Below, piece after piece: positions 32,015-40,910 of a stretch of 64,000 bases of DNA (the stretch's first letter is position 1; the number at the start of each line of letters is the position of its first letter). The stretch is from NCBI GenBank assembly GCA_000421085.1, contig ATWE01000001.1:558001-622000 (forward strand). Reading direction: 5' to 3'. A program made the position numbers and the translations under genes. The notes below the pieces were generated by a model. That model had not been told where the DNA came from. It made no database searches and saw only the letters and a program-made list of their open reading frames with translations. The DNA is from Ensifer sp. USDA 6670 (GTDB lineage: Bacteria; Pseudomonadota; Alphaproteobacteria; Rhizobiales; Rhizobiaceae).

Positions 32015-32848
32015 ATGTCATTCTTCGGCATTTCCGGGATGTATTTTTCCGGTGAATCCCTCGGCGAACACCGTATCGTGCTTGCCGAGGACTCCAACCT
32101 CTTTGCCTCGATGGTCTCGAAGCGGCTGAAGGAGCTTTTCGATATCGATGTGATCGTCTGTCGCGATTACGAGGACCTGCAGTTCGCGGTCGAAAACGCT
32201 TCCTTCGCGCCATCGCTCGCGATTTCGAATATCAATCTTCCAGGCGCCGAGAACGGAGAGGCGCTCACCTACCTGATCGAAATGAGCGTGCCGACGATCG
32301 TCTTTACCGGATCGTTTCAGGAGAGCACGCGAGAGATGATCCTCGCCAAGGACATTGTCGATTACGTCATCAAGGACAGCGTCTTTGCTGTCGATATGCT
32401 GGCGGAATCCGTCTGCCGTTTCCTGACGAACCAGCAGCATCACGTGTTGATCGTCGACGATAGTGCGACGGCCCGGGCCGTGTTGACGACGCAGTTGAAG
32501 CGCTACAATTTCAGAACGAGCTCGGCGGAAAACGGCTCTGCGGCGCTGGAAATCCTGAAGAACAATCCGGACATAGCCCTCGTCATAACCGACTACAATA
32601 TGCCCGATATCGACGGTTTCGAACTTACGCGGCGAATCCGCGCCGCCCACGGCCCGCATCAGCTAAGAATCATCGGTGTATCGTCGTCGACGGACCGGCT
32701 GCTTTCCGCCCGGTTCCTCAAAGCCGGCGGCAACGATTTTGTCGTTCGCCCCTTCGTCAACGAGGAGTTCTACTGCCGTGTCAACCAGAACCTCGATACT
32801 CTCACCAAGGTGAGAACGTTGAACGCGAGGACCAAGATTCCGGCCTGA
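32015..32848 (+). CDS. Response regulator with two receiver domains
   Basis: A 277-residue protein, start ATG 32015. Receiver 1 (residues ~17-125) keeps the acidic pair (VLAEDSN) and the T/K positions (VFTGS, VIKDS), but the phospho-acceptor Asp is replaced by Asn (AISNINLPG). Receiver 2 (~142-265) is complete at the acidic pair (IVDDSATA) and acceptor Asp (ITDYNMPDIDG), but the usual KP after the last strand reads RPF. No output domain follows. It probably passes a phosphate signal to partner proteins, with receiver 1 as a non-phosphorylated interaction domain. It stands between two RTX genes with no kinase next to it. Confidence 0.85.
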   Translation: MSFFGISGMYFSGESLGEHRIVLAEDSNLFASMVSKRLKELFDIDVIVCRDYEDLQFAVENASFAPSLAISNINLPGAENGEALTYLIEMSVPTIVFTGSFQESTREMILAKDIVDYVIKDSVFAVDMLAESVCRFLTNQQHHVLIVDDSATARAVLTTQLKRYNFRTSSAENGSAALEILKNNPDIALVITDYNMPDIDGFELTRRIRAAHGPHQLRIIGVSSSTDRLLSARFLKAGGNDFVVRPFVNEEFYCRVNQNLDTLTKVRTLNARTKIPA

Positions 32849-32865
32849 AGGACGACCGCCATTCG

Positions 32866-32885
32866 GCCGGTCGCTGGCGACCGGC
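32866..32885. terminator. Hairpin between convergent genes
   Basis: GCCGGTCG (32866-32873) pairs with CGACCGGC (32878-32885) around CTGG, in the 119-base gap between the response regulator and the large RTX gene end. No T-run. Confidence 0.5.
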
Positions 32886-32967
32886 GCCGGTTGATGTCGA
32901 ATTTTCCGTTCTGGACGTCCTGGCGCAGTGATCGGGACGGAGTGCCGGAATGCGGTTCCCGACCGAC

Positions 32968-35900
32968 TTACAACAGGAAATCTCCCGTCACGAGGTTCTT
33001 CAACCCGGAAAGCTCGATCTGAAAATCAGCGCGGCCGTCGCCGTTGACATCACCATAGATGATCGTCTTGTCGTCGGCCGTGCCCGCCGGATTGAACGTC
33101 TTGTAGATGAGTTCGCCCGCGTGACGGGAGAATTCGCCGGTGCCGCGCCAGGTGAAGGCCTGATTGCCGGCCGCGCCGGTGTTCGCATCGATGGCCGACA
33201 GATCGAGCCGATCGAAGCCGTTCGCGAAGTCCGTCACGGTGTCGCGATATCCGGCACCAGAGGCAGGCCCATATGCGACATTGTTCACATAGCCGGAGAA
33301 GCCCGGCGCCGAGTCGTTCGTTGATTTGAAAACGAAGGTGTCGTTCCCCGCTCCTCCCGTCAGCAGATCGGCTCCCGCGCCGCCAATGATCGTATCATTG
33401 CCGGCTGCGCCATTGATGACGTCATTGCCCGCTCCTCCGTCAAAGGTCTCGTTCACCGCGGTGCCGGTGAGGCGGTCGGCGCCGGCCGTGCCGATATAAC
33501 GCTCGATGACGTCGGTGACGGCCACCCTGATCGTCTTGGTTGCTTCTAGTCCTGTCCCGATAGATGGATCGTCAAGCCCAATGGTGACGTCGAGGAATGG
33601 GTTTGTCTCGAAATCGAGCCTGGCTCCTGCTTTCAACCAGAGGACGTTGCCGCGGATTTCGAACAGCGACGCATCGGCGCCGCTCAGAGAAAGCAGGTTG
33701 GTGCCCTGGGTGTCGTCGGCGATCGCAAGAGTAGCGATTTTCTGAGCCGTTCCCGTCGAGGCATCTTCGGCAATGCGGCTGATGTGCTGTGTGAGCGTAA
33801 GGCTAGGAGCGTCGTTGACCGGGTTGACGGTGAAATTGAAGGTCGCGGGCGTCGGCGCGGAATTGTCCTCATTGCCGTCTTCGACGACCACACGGAAGGT
33901 GGCGGCGGTGGTCTCCGAGCCGTTGTGCCGGAAGGAAACGAGGCCGGCTGCGAGTTGCGCGGCCGTAAAGCTCGCGGCCGCTGACCCGTTGACGAGGACA
34001 GAGCCATTGACGGCGCTCGAGACGGTGAAGCTAACACCCGCTGCCGTGTCGTCCGGATCGGAATAGCCGAGATCGGCCGTCGTGAGCTTATAGGTTCCCC
34101 CCTCCGCGACCGTTGCCTTCAGGTCGCCGGTGCGTATGGGGGCGTCGTTGACGGGGTTGACGGTGAAATTGAAGGTCGCGGGCGTCGGCGCGGAATTGTC
34201 CTCATTGCCGTCTTCGACGACGACCCGGAAGGAGGCGGCGGTGGTCTCCGAGCCGTTGTGCCGGAAGGAGACGAGGCCGGCTGCGAGTTGCGCAGCCGTA
34301 AAGCTCGCGGCCGCTGACCCGTTGACGAGGACAGAGCCATTGACGGCGTTCGAGACGGTGAAGTTAACACCCGCTGGCGTATCGTCCGGATCGGAATAGC
34401 TCAGATCGGCCGTCGTGAGCTTATAGGTACCGCCCTCCGCGACCGTCGCCTTCAGGTCGCCGGTGCGTATGGGGGCGTCGTTGACGATGCCGTCGACGAG
34501 GACGAAGTCGGTGGGTGCTATATTGTTCAAGGTCCGCAGAGCACTATTGCCGGCGCTGTCGCTTATGGTCGCCCCATTAAGCGTGAGGGGGCCGAGCGTG
34601 ATGCCTGTCCAATCCGCCTGATTATCGGCAACTGTCAGTCGGAATGCCAGAGCACTGCTGCCGCTTCCCGCGATATACTCGGCATAGGTTGTCCCGCCCG
34701 TATCGAGGATAACCGCAAGTCGCGGAACGCCGTTGGTGCTGTCCACGATCACGGACTCGCGGAAGTTCACCGTGAAGTTCAGACTGTCGCCGAACTTGTA
34801 AGTGCCGGCCGCAGGCACTCCTACGCTGGTGACCGTGGGTGCGACGCCGTCCACGACGATGTTGCTCTGTGCGCCGATCGAATTGGCGCCGCCCGGAGTC
34901 GGCAGCTTCAGATCGGCGTCAACATTGGTGGCGCTTCGGATCGCTGCGCCGTTCACCGCTAGCGCGGTAAAGGCTGCATAATCCAGATCGGGCGTCAGAT
35001 CACCCGCCTGAACCGTGTAGCTGAAGGACAGCGTATTCGATCCGGAACCCGAGATATATGTGGCGAGCCGATCGGTGGCGCCGGTTTCCAACAGTAATGT
35101 GGGCATTCCGCCGGTGGTGTCGACGTAGACGGCCGCATCGAAGGTTACGGTTAGTGTGATCGTATCTCCTGCCTTGTAGACTCCGTCCGGCGCGGCGGTG
35201 TCGACGTTGAGGACTTTCGGAGCCGGCGACAAGACGGCGATGGCGATCGTATCGCTATCGCTTTGAGCACCGCCTGAACCGGACAACCCCTGATCGTTGG
35301 TTTCGATCTTCAGTGAGGCGTCGCCCGCATAGCCGGCGGTAGGCGAGAAGACCAACCCGTTCAGTGCGGCGTTGATGTCGCTCAGGGAACCCGCAAAGGT
35401 CATGGCCGAATCGGACGTGCCGGTGCCGGAAGTAAAGGTCAGACCCGTGGTGTCGCCCAGCGTAAGCAGGCCGTGGTCCGCGGTAAGCGTCACCACGACC
35501 GTACCGCTGCCGGCATCGACGTCGGCAATTGAAATTACATTTCCATTTGCAATGCTGAAGACGAGAGCGCCGTCGGTTGAAACCGATTGTCCGACCGGGA
35601 CGTGGTTTACGGGTGCATCGTTCACTGCAGTCAGCACGAGGGTCGTGGCAGAAGCCCCGCTTTTCGCTCCGCCGGACCCGGCATTGCCGAGATCGTTGAT
35701 CTCCGTCGTCAGAACGACGTTGGCGGTCGCGTTGGGCATTGGCGTAAATGTGACATTCGAACCGGCGATGAAGGCATTGATGTCGGCCAGGGAACCGGTC
35801 ATCTCCAGCGATGCGCCCGTGCCGGAAACGGTAACGCCGCCCGCAGATTGCGCCGCGAGCCATCCCGAGGCGACGCTGAAAGTCACTGTGACGGTGCCGA

Positions 35901-37767
35901 ACCCCGCATCCGCATCAGCGAAGGAAATGCCCGTAATTGCAGTCGTGGTGTCCTCGGAAACACTGACCACAGCGGGAGCCGAAACCGTGGGGGCGTCGTT
36001 GACCGCCGTTATTTGCAGCACCGTCGTTCCGGTCGCGGTTTGCGCCCCGCCGCTGCCGGTGTTTCCTCCATCGGTGATGCTCGTCGTGAGGATCACGTTG
36101 CCGGCCGCATTCGCGGCCGGCGTGAAAGTCACGTTGGCGGCAGCAATAAATGCGTTGATATCGGCCATCGTGCCGGTGAGCGTGAGGTTCGCCGCCGTTC
36201 CGCCTGCCGTGACGCCGTTGCCGCTGACGGCCGAGAGTGATCCCGATGAAACGGAGAAGGTGACGGTCACGGAACTTCCGCCAGCGTCCCCGTCGGAGAA
36301 GGATATGCCCGTGACAGCGGCAGCCGTGTCCTCCGTGATGGCGAATACGGCGGGCGCGGCAATTTGCGGTGCATCGTTGACGGAGCCGACATCGATGGTT
36401 TTTGTGGCAGGAGCGCTGTCGCTAGTGCCGTCATTGGTGCTGAAGCTGATCGTACGGACCGCGGCGGTTGGTGCCTCGGAACTGTTGGCATAGGTGACGG
36501 CACGTAGCGCCGCCTGCCACTGCGCGACGGTTGCCGTTGCGCCCGGGGAAGTAAGAGTCAAAACGCCTGTTAGAGAATTATAGGCGGCATCGATGTTCCC
36601 GAATGCGGCCGAACTGGTATTCGTGAAGGTCAGAACATCCTGATCGGAGTGAAAGTTTCCGGTGATCTGGACGGTCGCCGAGGCGAGCGTCCCGTTGTCG
36701 AGGTCGGACACGGTTAGTCCGGCGTCGATCGCCACCGGTGCATCTCCCTCCGTAAAGGATCCGGTACCACCGGACGTCGTCGTCACCGGAGCTTCATTGG
36801 CTGGGACGAGATTCACCGTCGTCGATGTCGTTGTCGAATTGCCGCCCTCGGCGTCGCGAACCGTAACAGAGACAGTCCTCGTACCGGTGGGCGAGGCGCC
36901 CATGTTGGCGTAGGTCAGACTGTGAATAATGGCTTCCACTGCCGCGCTCGAGGCGTTGCCGTTCAGAGCGACCTGCAGGAAGCTGGACCCCGTACCGCCT
37001 CCGCTAACTGTCCCGACAACGGTGCCGCCAAAGGTCACGGTCGTACCGGAAACTCCGATTTGTCCGGCACCCGTTCCCTGGTTTTGCAGACCAAGCGCAT
37101 CTTCGCCCGGAACCAGTCCGGATAGTGTGAAGCGCACCTGTCCGCCGCTCCAGCCGGTGTTGTCAGCGTCGGTGACCGCAGCCGGACTTATGGTATCCAC
37201 GAGTATCGCAGTTTGACTGCCGCTGACATAGTCCTTCGCGTCCGAGGCATCGAAATTGGCAACAACCGGCCGGTGGTTCGCGTCGATCGTTATGTTATCG
37301 AGCCAAAAGCTCATCGTGCCGGTAGTCGTCGTCCCCGGAATGATGAGGTCTTCCAGGCCAAGCGATGCCCCTCTGCTCACAGGGGGAACATTGCCGGCAA
37401 AGATCGCCCGATAATAATAGGGTCCGACGCCATCGCCGTGAATATTGTCGTCATACCAGGTGGTTCCGTCCAGGCCGAGCCCGGGCGACCAACCATTCAC
37501 GATCAAAGGATCGGCGTTCACGCTGATCTGATAGTCGTAGAAGTCGATCAACGCTCCGGTTGCGCTCGTGATGGCGATCGAAAATCGTTCGCCGCCATAG
37601 GCCGGGTCCTCGGCAAAGTTGAAACGGCCGTTGTCGAAATTGGCACTCCAGTTTCCTTGCGCTGATATCGTGAAAACGAGCCCGCCGGCGCTAAGGACAT
37701 TATCGGCCCCGCCGGCCGAGCCGTCGGTGATCTGCCCGGCGGAAAAGTCGATTAATGTTTGCGCCAT
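32968..37767 (-). CDS. Giant cadherin-like/RTX secreted adhesin
   Basis: A 1,599-residue protein without signal peptide. Residues 1-190 are a unique beta domain (DFSAGQITDGSAGGADNVLS). Then come serial cadherin/Ig-like blocks with the linkers VNDAPQIAAPAVF, VNDAPTVSAPAVV, VNDAPVNHVP and, in 1,100-1,320, two nearly identical 111-residue units (NDAPIRTGDLKATVAEGGTY). Near the end RTX repeats (GTAVNETFDGGAGNDVINGA, GGAGADLLTGGAGNDTF) bind calcium and the C-terminal cap resembles the serralysin tail, so export by a type I system is expected. Likely a cell-surface adhesin or biofilm protein. The secretion genes are not in the window. The strand is opposite to the response regulator gene. Confidence 0.85.
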   Translation of the reverse strand: MAQTLIDFSAGQITDGSAGGADNVLSAGGLVFTISAQGNWSANFDNGRFNFAEDPAYGGERFSIAITSATGALIDFYDYQISVNADPLIVNGWSPGLGLDGTTWYDDNIHGDGVGPYYYRAIFAGNVPPVSRGASLGLEDLIIPGTTTTGTMSFWLDNITIDANHRPVVANFDASDAKDYVSGSQTAILVDTISPAAVTDADNTGWSGGQVRFTLSGLVPGEDALGLQNQGTGAGQIGVSGTTVTFGGTVVGTVSGGGTGSSFLQVALNGNASSAAVEAIIHSLTYANMGASPTGTRTVSVTVRDAEGGNSTTTSTTVNLVPANEAPVTTTSGGTGSFTEGDAPVAIDAGLTVSDLDNGTLASATVQITGNFHSDQDVLTFTNTSSAAFGNIDAAYNSLTGVLTLTSPGATATVAQWQAALRAVTYANSSEAPTAAVRTISFSTNDGTSDSAPATKTIDVGSVNDAPQIAAPAVFAITEDTAAAVTGISFSDGDAGGSSVTVTFSVSSGSLSAVSGNGVTAGGTAANLTLTGTMADINAFIAAANVTFTPAANAAGNVILTTSITDGGNTGSGGAQTATGTTVLQITAVNDAPTVSAPAVVSVSEDTTTAITGISFADADAGFGTVTVTFSVASGWLAAQSAGGVTVSGTGASLEMTGSLADINAFIAGSNVTFTPMPNATANVVLTTEINDLGNAGSGGAKSGASATTLVLTAVNDAPVNHVPVGQSVSTDGALVFSIANGNVISIADVDAGSGTVVVTLTADHGLLTLGDTTGLTFTSGTGTSDSAMTFAGSLSDINAALNGLVFSPTAGYAGDASLKIETNDQGLSGSGGAQSDSDTIAIAVLSPAPKVLNVDTAAPDGVYKAGDTITLTVTFDAAVYVDTTGGMPTLLLETGATDRLATYISGSGSNTLSFSYTVQAGDLTPDLDYAAFTALAVNGAAIRSATNVDADLKLPTPGGANSIGAQSNIVVDGVAPTVTSVGVPAAGTYKFGDSLNFTVNFRESVIVDSTNGVPRLAVILDTGGTTYAEYIAGSGSSALAFRLTVADNQADWTGITLGPLTLNGATISDSAGNSALRTLNNIAPTDFVLVDGIVNDAPIRTGDLKATVAEGGTYKLTTADLSYSDPDDTPAGVNFTVSNAVNGSVLVNGSAAASFTAAQLAAGLVSFRHNGSETTAASFRVVVEDGNEDNSAPTPATFNFTVNPVNDAPIRTGDLKATVAEGGTYKLTTADLGYSDPDDTAAGVSFTVSSAVNGSVLVNGSAAASFTAAQLAAGLVSFRHNGSETTAATFRVVVEDGNEDNSAPTPATFNFTVNPVNDAPSLTLTQHISRIAEDASTGTAQKIATLAIADDTQGTNLLSLSGADASLFEIRGNVLWLKAGARLDFETNPFLDVTIGLDDPSIGTGLEATKTIRVAVTDVIERYIGTAGADRLTGTAVNETFDGGAGNDVINGAAGNDTIIGGAGADLLTGGAGNDTFVFKSTNDSAPGFSGYVNNVAYGPASGAGYRDTVTDFANGFDRLDLSAIDANTGAAGNQAFTWRGTGEFSRHAGELIYKTFNPAGTADDKTIIYGDVNGDGRADFQIELSGLKNLVTGDFLL
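33809..34474. repeat. Two tandem 333-bp coding repeats in the adhesin
   Basis: Units 33809-34141 and 34142-34474 are nearly identical and each encodes 111 residues. The few differences are mostly silent or conservative (AAGVSFTVSSAVNG versus PAGVNFTVSNAVNG), which points to recent duplication or gene conversion. Confidence 0.85.
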
Positions 37768-37979
37768 GTCTGCACTCCTGCAATGTCTGCCGCGATCGCC
37801 TGGGGGAAGGGCACCGACTCCAAGCCTTGGGCATGTCCCGTTCTATTTTTGCCTATGACGCCGTTCGTTTCACAGGCGTCCGGAGAAAACTCGTAATACA
37901 TTGTTTAAAAAGGTTTTTTCGTCCACTTGAGAGGCGGTCGCATTGCGACGTTTTCCCTGCCGCTCAGCTCTCCACAAAC

Positions 37980-38741
37980 TCACATTCGCCAACGGATTCC
38001 GACCCGCACCACATCGAAATCGAGATCGTTTTCGTAGCGCGGGAACGCGCCGACCGGTTCGATCGCTGCGCCCGAGGCGGTCACCTTGCCGAAATCGTAA
38101 TGAAGATATTCGAGGGTTGCCGACCAGTTGTCTGCGAAGCGCCACTCAGCCCCAGCACCCGCCACCCAACCGCTCTTTGTTCCTCCGCCCGAGACGTTCA
38201 TCTGACCGATCGTCGGCCAGTCGCTAAGGTCGTAGGCGCGGACGTCGATATCGGCCACGGCGACACCGCCGGTCACATAAAAGAGCAGGTCGTCGGCGGC
38301 AATTCCGGCGCGAAGACGCGCGGTGCCGGCCCAGTCGGTGTCGAAGCTTGCATGTGTGTCGTTGACGATTGCCGACGTGCCGGTGCCGGCGAGATTCATC
38401 AGGCTGAAATCGACTGCGCCGCCGAAGACGAGTGTCAGCCGATCGACATCGAGTTGCCGGTCGCAACCGGCTTCGATCCCGCTGACTGCGCCGTGGTCAT
38501 CGCTCTTGATTACCTCGTAGGGTGGACCGACACTGTTCCAGGAGGTCCCGCCGGTGGCGAATGGCCCCTGTGTAAACGGCGAATCCGTCGCTTCGGCATC
38601 GGCGCTGCCATAGCCCACATTCGCGCCCAGGTAACAGCCCGACCAATTTCGGGAGGAAGTCAGTTCGTCGGCAAAGGTCGCGTGAGCGCTTGTTACCGTC
38701 AACGCAACGGCGAAGGCCACGGGCAAGGCGAGACCGGACAT
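37980..38741 (-). CDS. Outer-membrane beta-barrel protein, Omp25/31-like
   Basis: A 253-residue protein with a signal peptide (MSGLALPVAFAVALTVTSAH, cut near ADE). The mature part has NWSGCYLGANVGYG at its start, alternating amphipathic strands (LTLVFGGAVDFSLMN, GTARLRAGIAADDLLFYVTG, SGWVAGAGAEWRFADNWSAT) and ends VRVGIRWRM with a terminal aromatic/hydrophobic pattern. This is the small porin-like family typified by the Brucella Omp25/31 proteins. Two Cys residues (SGCYLG and EAGCDRQ) could pair. The product is a surface protein; the 212-base upstream gap (37768-37979 lies downstream) shows no gene. Confidence 0.8.
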   Translation of the reverse strand: MSGLALPVAFAVALTVTSAHATFADELTSSRNWSGCYLGANVGYGSADAEATDSPFTQGPFATGGTSWNSVGPPYEVIKSDDHGAVSGIEAGCDRQLDVDRLTLVFGGAVDFSLMNLAGTGTSAIVNDTHASFDTDWAGTARLRAGIAADDLLFYVTGGVAVADIDVRAYDLSDWPTIGQMNVSGGGTKSGWVAGAGAEWRFADNWSATLEYLHYDFGKVTASGAAIEPVGAFPRYENDLDFDVVRVGIRWRM

Positions 38742-39137
38742 CTATTATCTCTCGTGATATATGATAAACAACTTATAGATGATTATGCTGATAAAACTCG
38801 CGTTATGCGACCATAAGTAAGACGGCGACCCAAAGAAAGTGGGGGGCTAGCACAATCGTTAATTTTTTATGGAAGGCGGCCGGTTATCCGAAGAAAATGG
38901 CGCTCCGGCCTATTCGCAGGCGGGCGAAACCGAAATCTCTCGCTGCTGCGCGACGGCGCGGTCGGAAAGCGCAGGCCGCTTTCCGTGTTTTCTCTAAAGT
39001 GTTCAAGCACTTTGAAACGACGCACTTCCGCACGGAAACCGTACACACCTTTCCGGGAAGTGCTCTAATCGGTTCCGCACGAACGGATCAGGGCCTCGTC
39101 CACCCTGCAATGTTCCAGCGGATCGAACAGGCGCGAT
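38742..39137. other. Intergenic region with one short repeat
   Basis: 396 bases between the porin-like gene start and the GlxA-type regulator end. It holds the promoter of the porin-like gene (AT-rich stretch at 38750-38810) and the palindromic element at 38996-39066. I see no gene in it. Confidence 0.55.
38996..39066. repeat. Short rhizobial intergenic palindrome
   Basis: A longer version of the element at 26272: it has an inner pair (AGTGTTCAAGCACTTTG), the GCACTTCCGCACGGAAACCG block and CCTTTCCGGGAAGTGCTCTA. It is located downstream of the regulator gene at 39138. Confidence 0.55.
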
Positions 39138-40142
39138 CTACCGCGCCATCTGCAGCGTCAGCTTGCGCTCGGCGCGTTCCTGTTGCGGCGAACGGTTGTA
39201 AAGCTCGCGGTAACACTTCGAAAAGTGCGAAGCGGAAACGAAGCCGCAGGCAACGGCGACTTCCACAACCGGCATGGACGACTGGATAAGCAGGTGCCGG
39301 GCGCGGTCGAGGCGAATCTCCAGATAATAACGGGCAGGCGATCTCCCCATCTCCTGGCGGAAAAGCCGCTCGATCTGGCGGCGAGACAGGTCCGCGCTTT
39401 CTGCGATCTCCAGTAGCGACAGCGGCTCGGAGAGGTTGCTTTCCATCAGTTCGATAATCGACAGGACCTTGGCGTTCTGGACGCCGAGACGCGCTCTCAG
39501 CGGCAGCCGCTGGCGGTCGTGCGGCCCGCGCACCCGATCGGTGAGCGCCTGTTCGCAGACGCGGTTGACGAGGTTCTCGCCGAAATCCTGATCGATCAGA
39601 TTCAGCATCATGTCGAGCGAGGCGGTGCCACCGGCGCACGTATAGATATTGCCGTCGATCTCGTAGAGGTCCGCGTATACATCGGCCTGCGGGAAGCTCT
39701 CGGAGAAGCCCGGCAGGTTTTCCCAATGGATCGCGCAGCGCTTGCCCGTGAGCAGGCCCGCCGAGGCGAGCACATGGGCGCCGGTACAGAGACTGCCGAC
39801 GGCGATGCCGCGGTTATAGGCTTCGCGCAGCCATGCATTCACAGACTTGTTCTGGAAGTCCTCTACATAGACGCCCGAACAGACCAGCACCATCGATGGG
39901 CGGCTTTCTCCGCCGAGATACTTGCGTTCGTCGGCGAGCGAGGTGTTGACTTCGAGCGCAATGCCCGCCGACGAATAGACCTTTTGCCCGTCGGTCGAGG
40001 CGAGACGCCACGTATAGGCTTCGTAACCGAGCATCCGGTTGGCGATGCGGAGCGTCTCGATCGCCGCCGAAAAGGGCAGCATCGAAAAGTTCGGCACCAG
40101 AAAGAAGACGAGCGAGCGCTTCTTCGTCAGCGGTTTGTGCAT
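39138..40142 (-). CDS. GATase1-AraC regulator, GlxA/GbdR type
   Basis: A 334-residue transcription regulator. Residues ~8-190 are a DJ-1/GATase1-like domain (LVFFLVPNFSMLPFSAAIET, SLCTGAHVLASAGLLTGKR with the nucleophile-elbow Cys, CAGGTASLDMMLNLI). Residues ~225-325 are an AraC helix-turn-helix pair (EIAESADLSRRQIERLFRQE, VAVACGFVSASHFSKCYREL). Pseudomonas GbdR, ArgR, CdhR and SouR share this architecture and respond to betaine, arginine, carnitine and sarcosine. With a betaine-type methyl-transfer module, Bmt and a betaine-type ABC ATPase in the same region, a role as betaine-response regulator is inferred. Its upstream region has a cluster of GTCGCA boxes. Confidence 0.8.
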   Translation of the reverse strand: MHKPLTKKRSLVFFLVPNFSMLPFSAAIETLRIANRMLGYEAYTWRLASTDGQKVYSSAGIALEVNTSLADERKYLGGESRPSMVLVCSGVYVEDFQNKSVNAWLREAYNRGIAVGSLCTGAHVLASAGLLTGKRCAIHWENLPGFSESFPQADVYADLYEIDGNIYTCAGGTASLDMMLNLIDQDFGENLVNRVCEQALTDRVRGPHDRQRLPLRARLGVQNAKVLSIIELMESNLSEPLSLLEIAESADLSRRQIERLFRQEMGRSPARYYLEIRLDRARHLLIQSSMPVVEVAVACGFVSASHFSKCYRELYNRSPQQERAERKLTLQMAR

Positions 40143-40637
40143 AGAACCTCCCAGGCTAAAGCACGTTGCATAGATCGAATTTCATGCGACGCACTTCAGG
40201 TCGTCGCTTCCGTGCATGTCGTCAGCCCCAAACCGCTGCGCACTTTCAGGCGACATGCATTAAGGCTCGCATATTCGTCGCTTGGAATATGCGCTTCAGC
40301 TTGTCGAATTGCGACATTGGCATGGAAAGCCGCGACTGGGAAGAAATTTCGCATTGCGACATCCAACGGCGTGGGCCTTTTGGGTGCCGGATCGACGAGT
40401 GTATGAAATGCGACAAGATCATGGATCGCAATGACGTAATCGAGCAAAAATGAGGCAGACTGATCGAAAACTGCGCATGCGCGCTCGAGTTGCGACTTTA
40501 CCGCCAGCGACTCTTCACCTTCACAGGCTGGGATGTCGGTATCTGACAAGACGCATTGGAGAGCGCGCAGCTTCAGGGCGCGGCGCAGCGAAGGTGCGGC
40601 TTGCGCAGGCGTCTAATATAGGGTACCCCCCTATACT
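40143..40637. other. Long intergenic region between regulator and dmeR
   Basis: 495 bases without a convincing gene. A 117-codon ORF on the - strand (40196-40549) and a 95-codon ORF on the + strand have no ribosome site and no recognisable domain. The region holds five TGCGAC hexamers (see next entry) and the DmeR-type operator at its right end. Confidence 0.55.
40185..40496 (-). promoter_or_regulatory. Cluster of five GTCGCA boxes
   Basis: TGCGAC on the + strand (GTCGCA read toward the regulator gene) occurs at 40185, 40310, 40355, 40409 and 40491, all in the same orientation. Flanks in the reading direction of the regulator are TGTCGCAAT, TGTCGCAAT, TGTCGCATT, AGTCGCAAC and CGTCGCATG. Pseudomonas ArgR, same family as the regulator, uses TGTCGC-type half-sites (from memory), so self-regulation is a fair guess. 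Confidence 0.45.
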
Positions 40638-40641
40638 ATGT
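40615..40641. promoter_or_regulatory. DmeR-type operator
   Basis: The core TATAGGGTACCCCCCTATA (40617-40635) has the A/T-rich arms and C-tract seen in the palindromic operator described for the Rhizobium leguminosarum dmeRF promoter and is of the RcnR/FrmR class. Its right end overlaps the start codon region of dmeR. Confidence 0.7.
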
Positions 40642-40910
40642 CCCACACGATCAAAGATCAGGAAAAGTTGCTCGCCCGTGTCCGCCGGTTGAAGGGGCAG
40701 ATGGAGGCAGTCGAGCGCGCGCTCGAAGCTCGCCAGCCCTGCGGCGATATTCTCAACCTCGTCGCCTCGGTGCGTGGTGCGGTCAACGGGCTGACGGTCG
40801 AGCTGATCGAGGATCATATTCGCGGGCACGTAGCCGGGCACGAATCCCAGGGAGAGCGCGAAGTGGGCGCTGCCGAACTGATCGAAATCGTCAGGAGATA
40901 CCTGAAATGA
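40638..40910 (+). CDS. dmeR: DmeR, metal-responsive CsoR/RcnR-family repressor
   Basis: A 90-residue all-helical protein: MSHTIKDQEKLLARVRRLKG, then QMEAVERALEARQPCGDILN with the conserved Cys, and VELIEDHIRGHVAGH. His at position 3, Cys near 35 and His near 60-64 fit the metal-site residues of the RcnR/DmeR branch that senses cobalt and nickel. It is coupled to dmeF by ATGA at 40907. Apo-protein would hold the operator at 40615-40641 and release it upon metal binding. The operator reaches to the ATG and no Shine-Dalgarno precedes it, so the message may be leaderless or start further in. Confidence 0.9.
   Translation: MSHTIKDQEKLLARVRRLKGQMEAVERALEARQPCGDILNLVASVRGAVNGLTVELIEDHIRGHVAGHESQGEREVGAAELIEIVRRYLK

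Noticed and set aside
35372-36493. 373-codon ORF on the + strand
   Set aside because: Antisense shadow of the RTX adhesin; Val/Pro/Ser-rich repeats follow the adhesin's own repeats.
40196-40549. 117-codon ORF before the GlxA-type regulator
   Set aside because: No ribosome site, no recognisable fold, and it covers the cluster of GTCGCA boxes.
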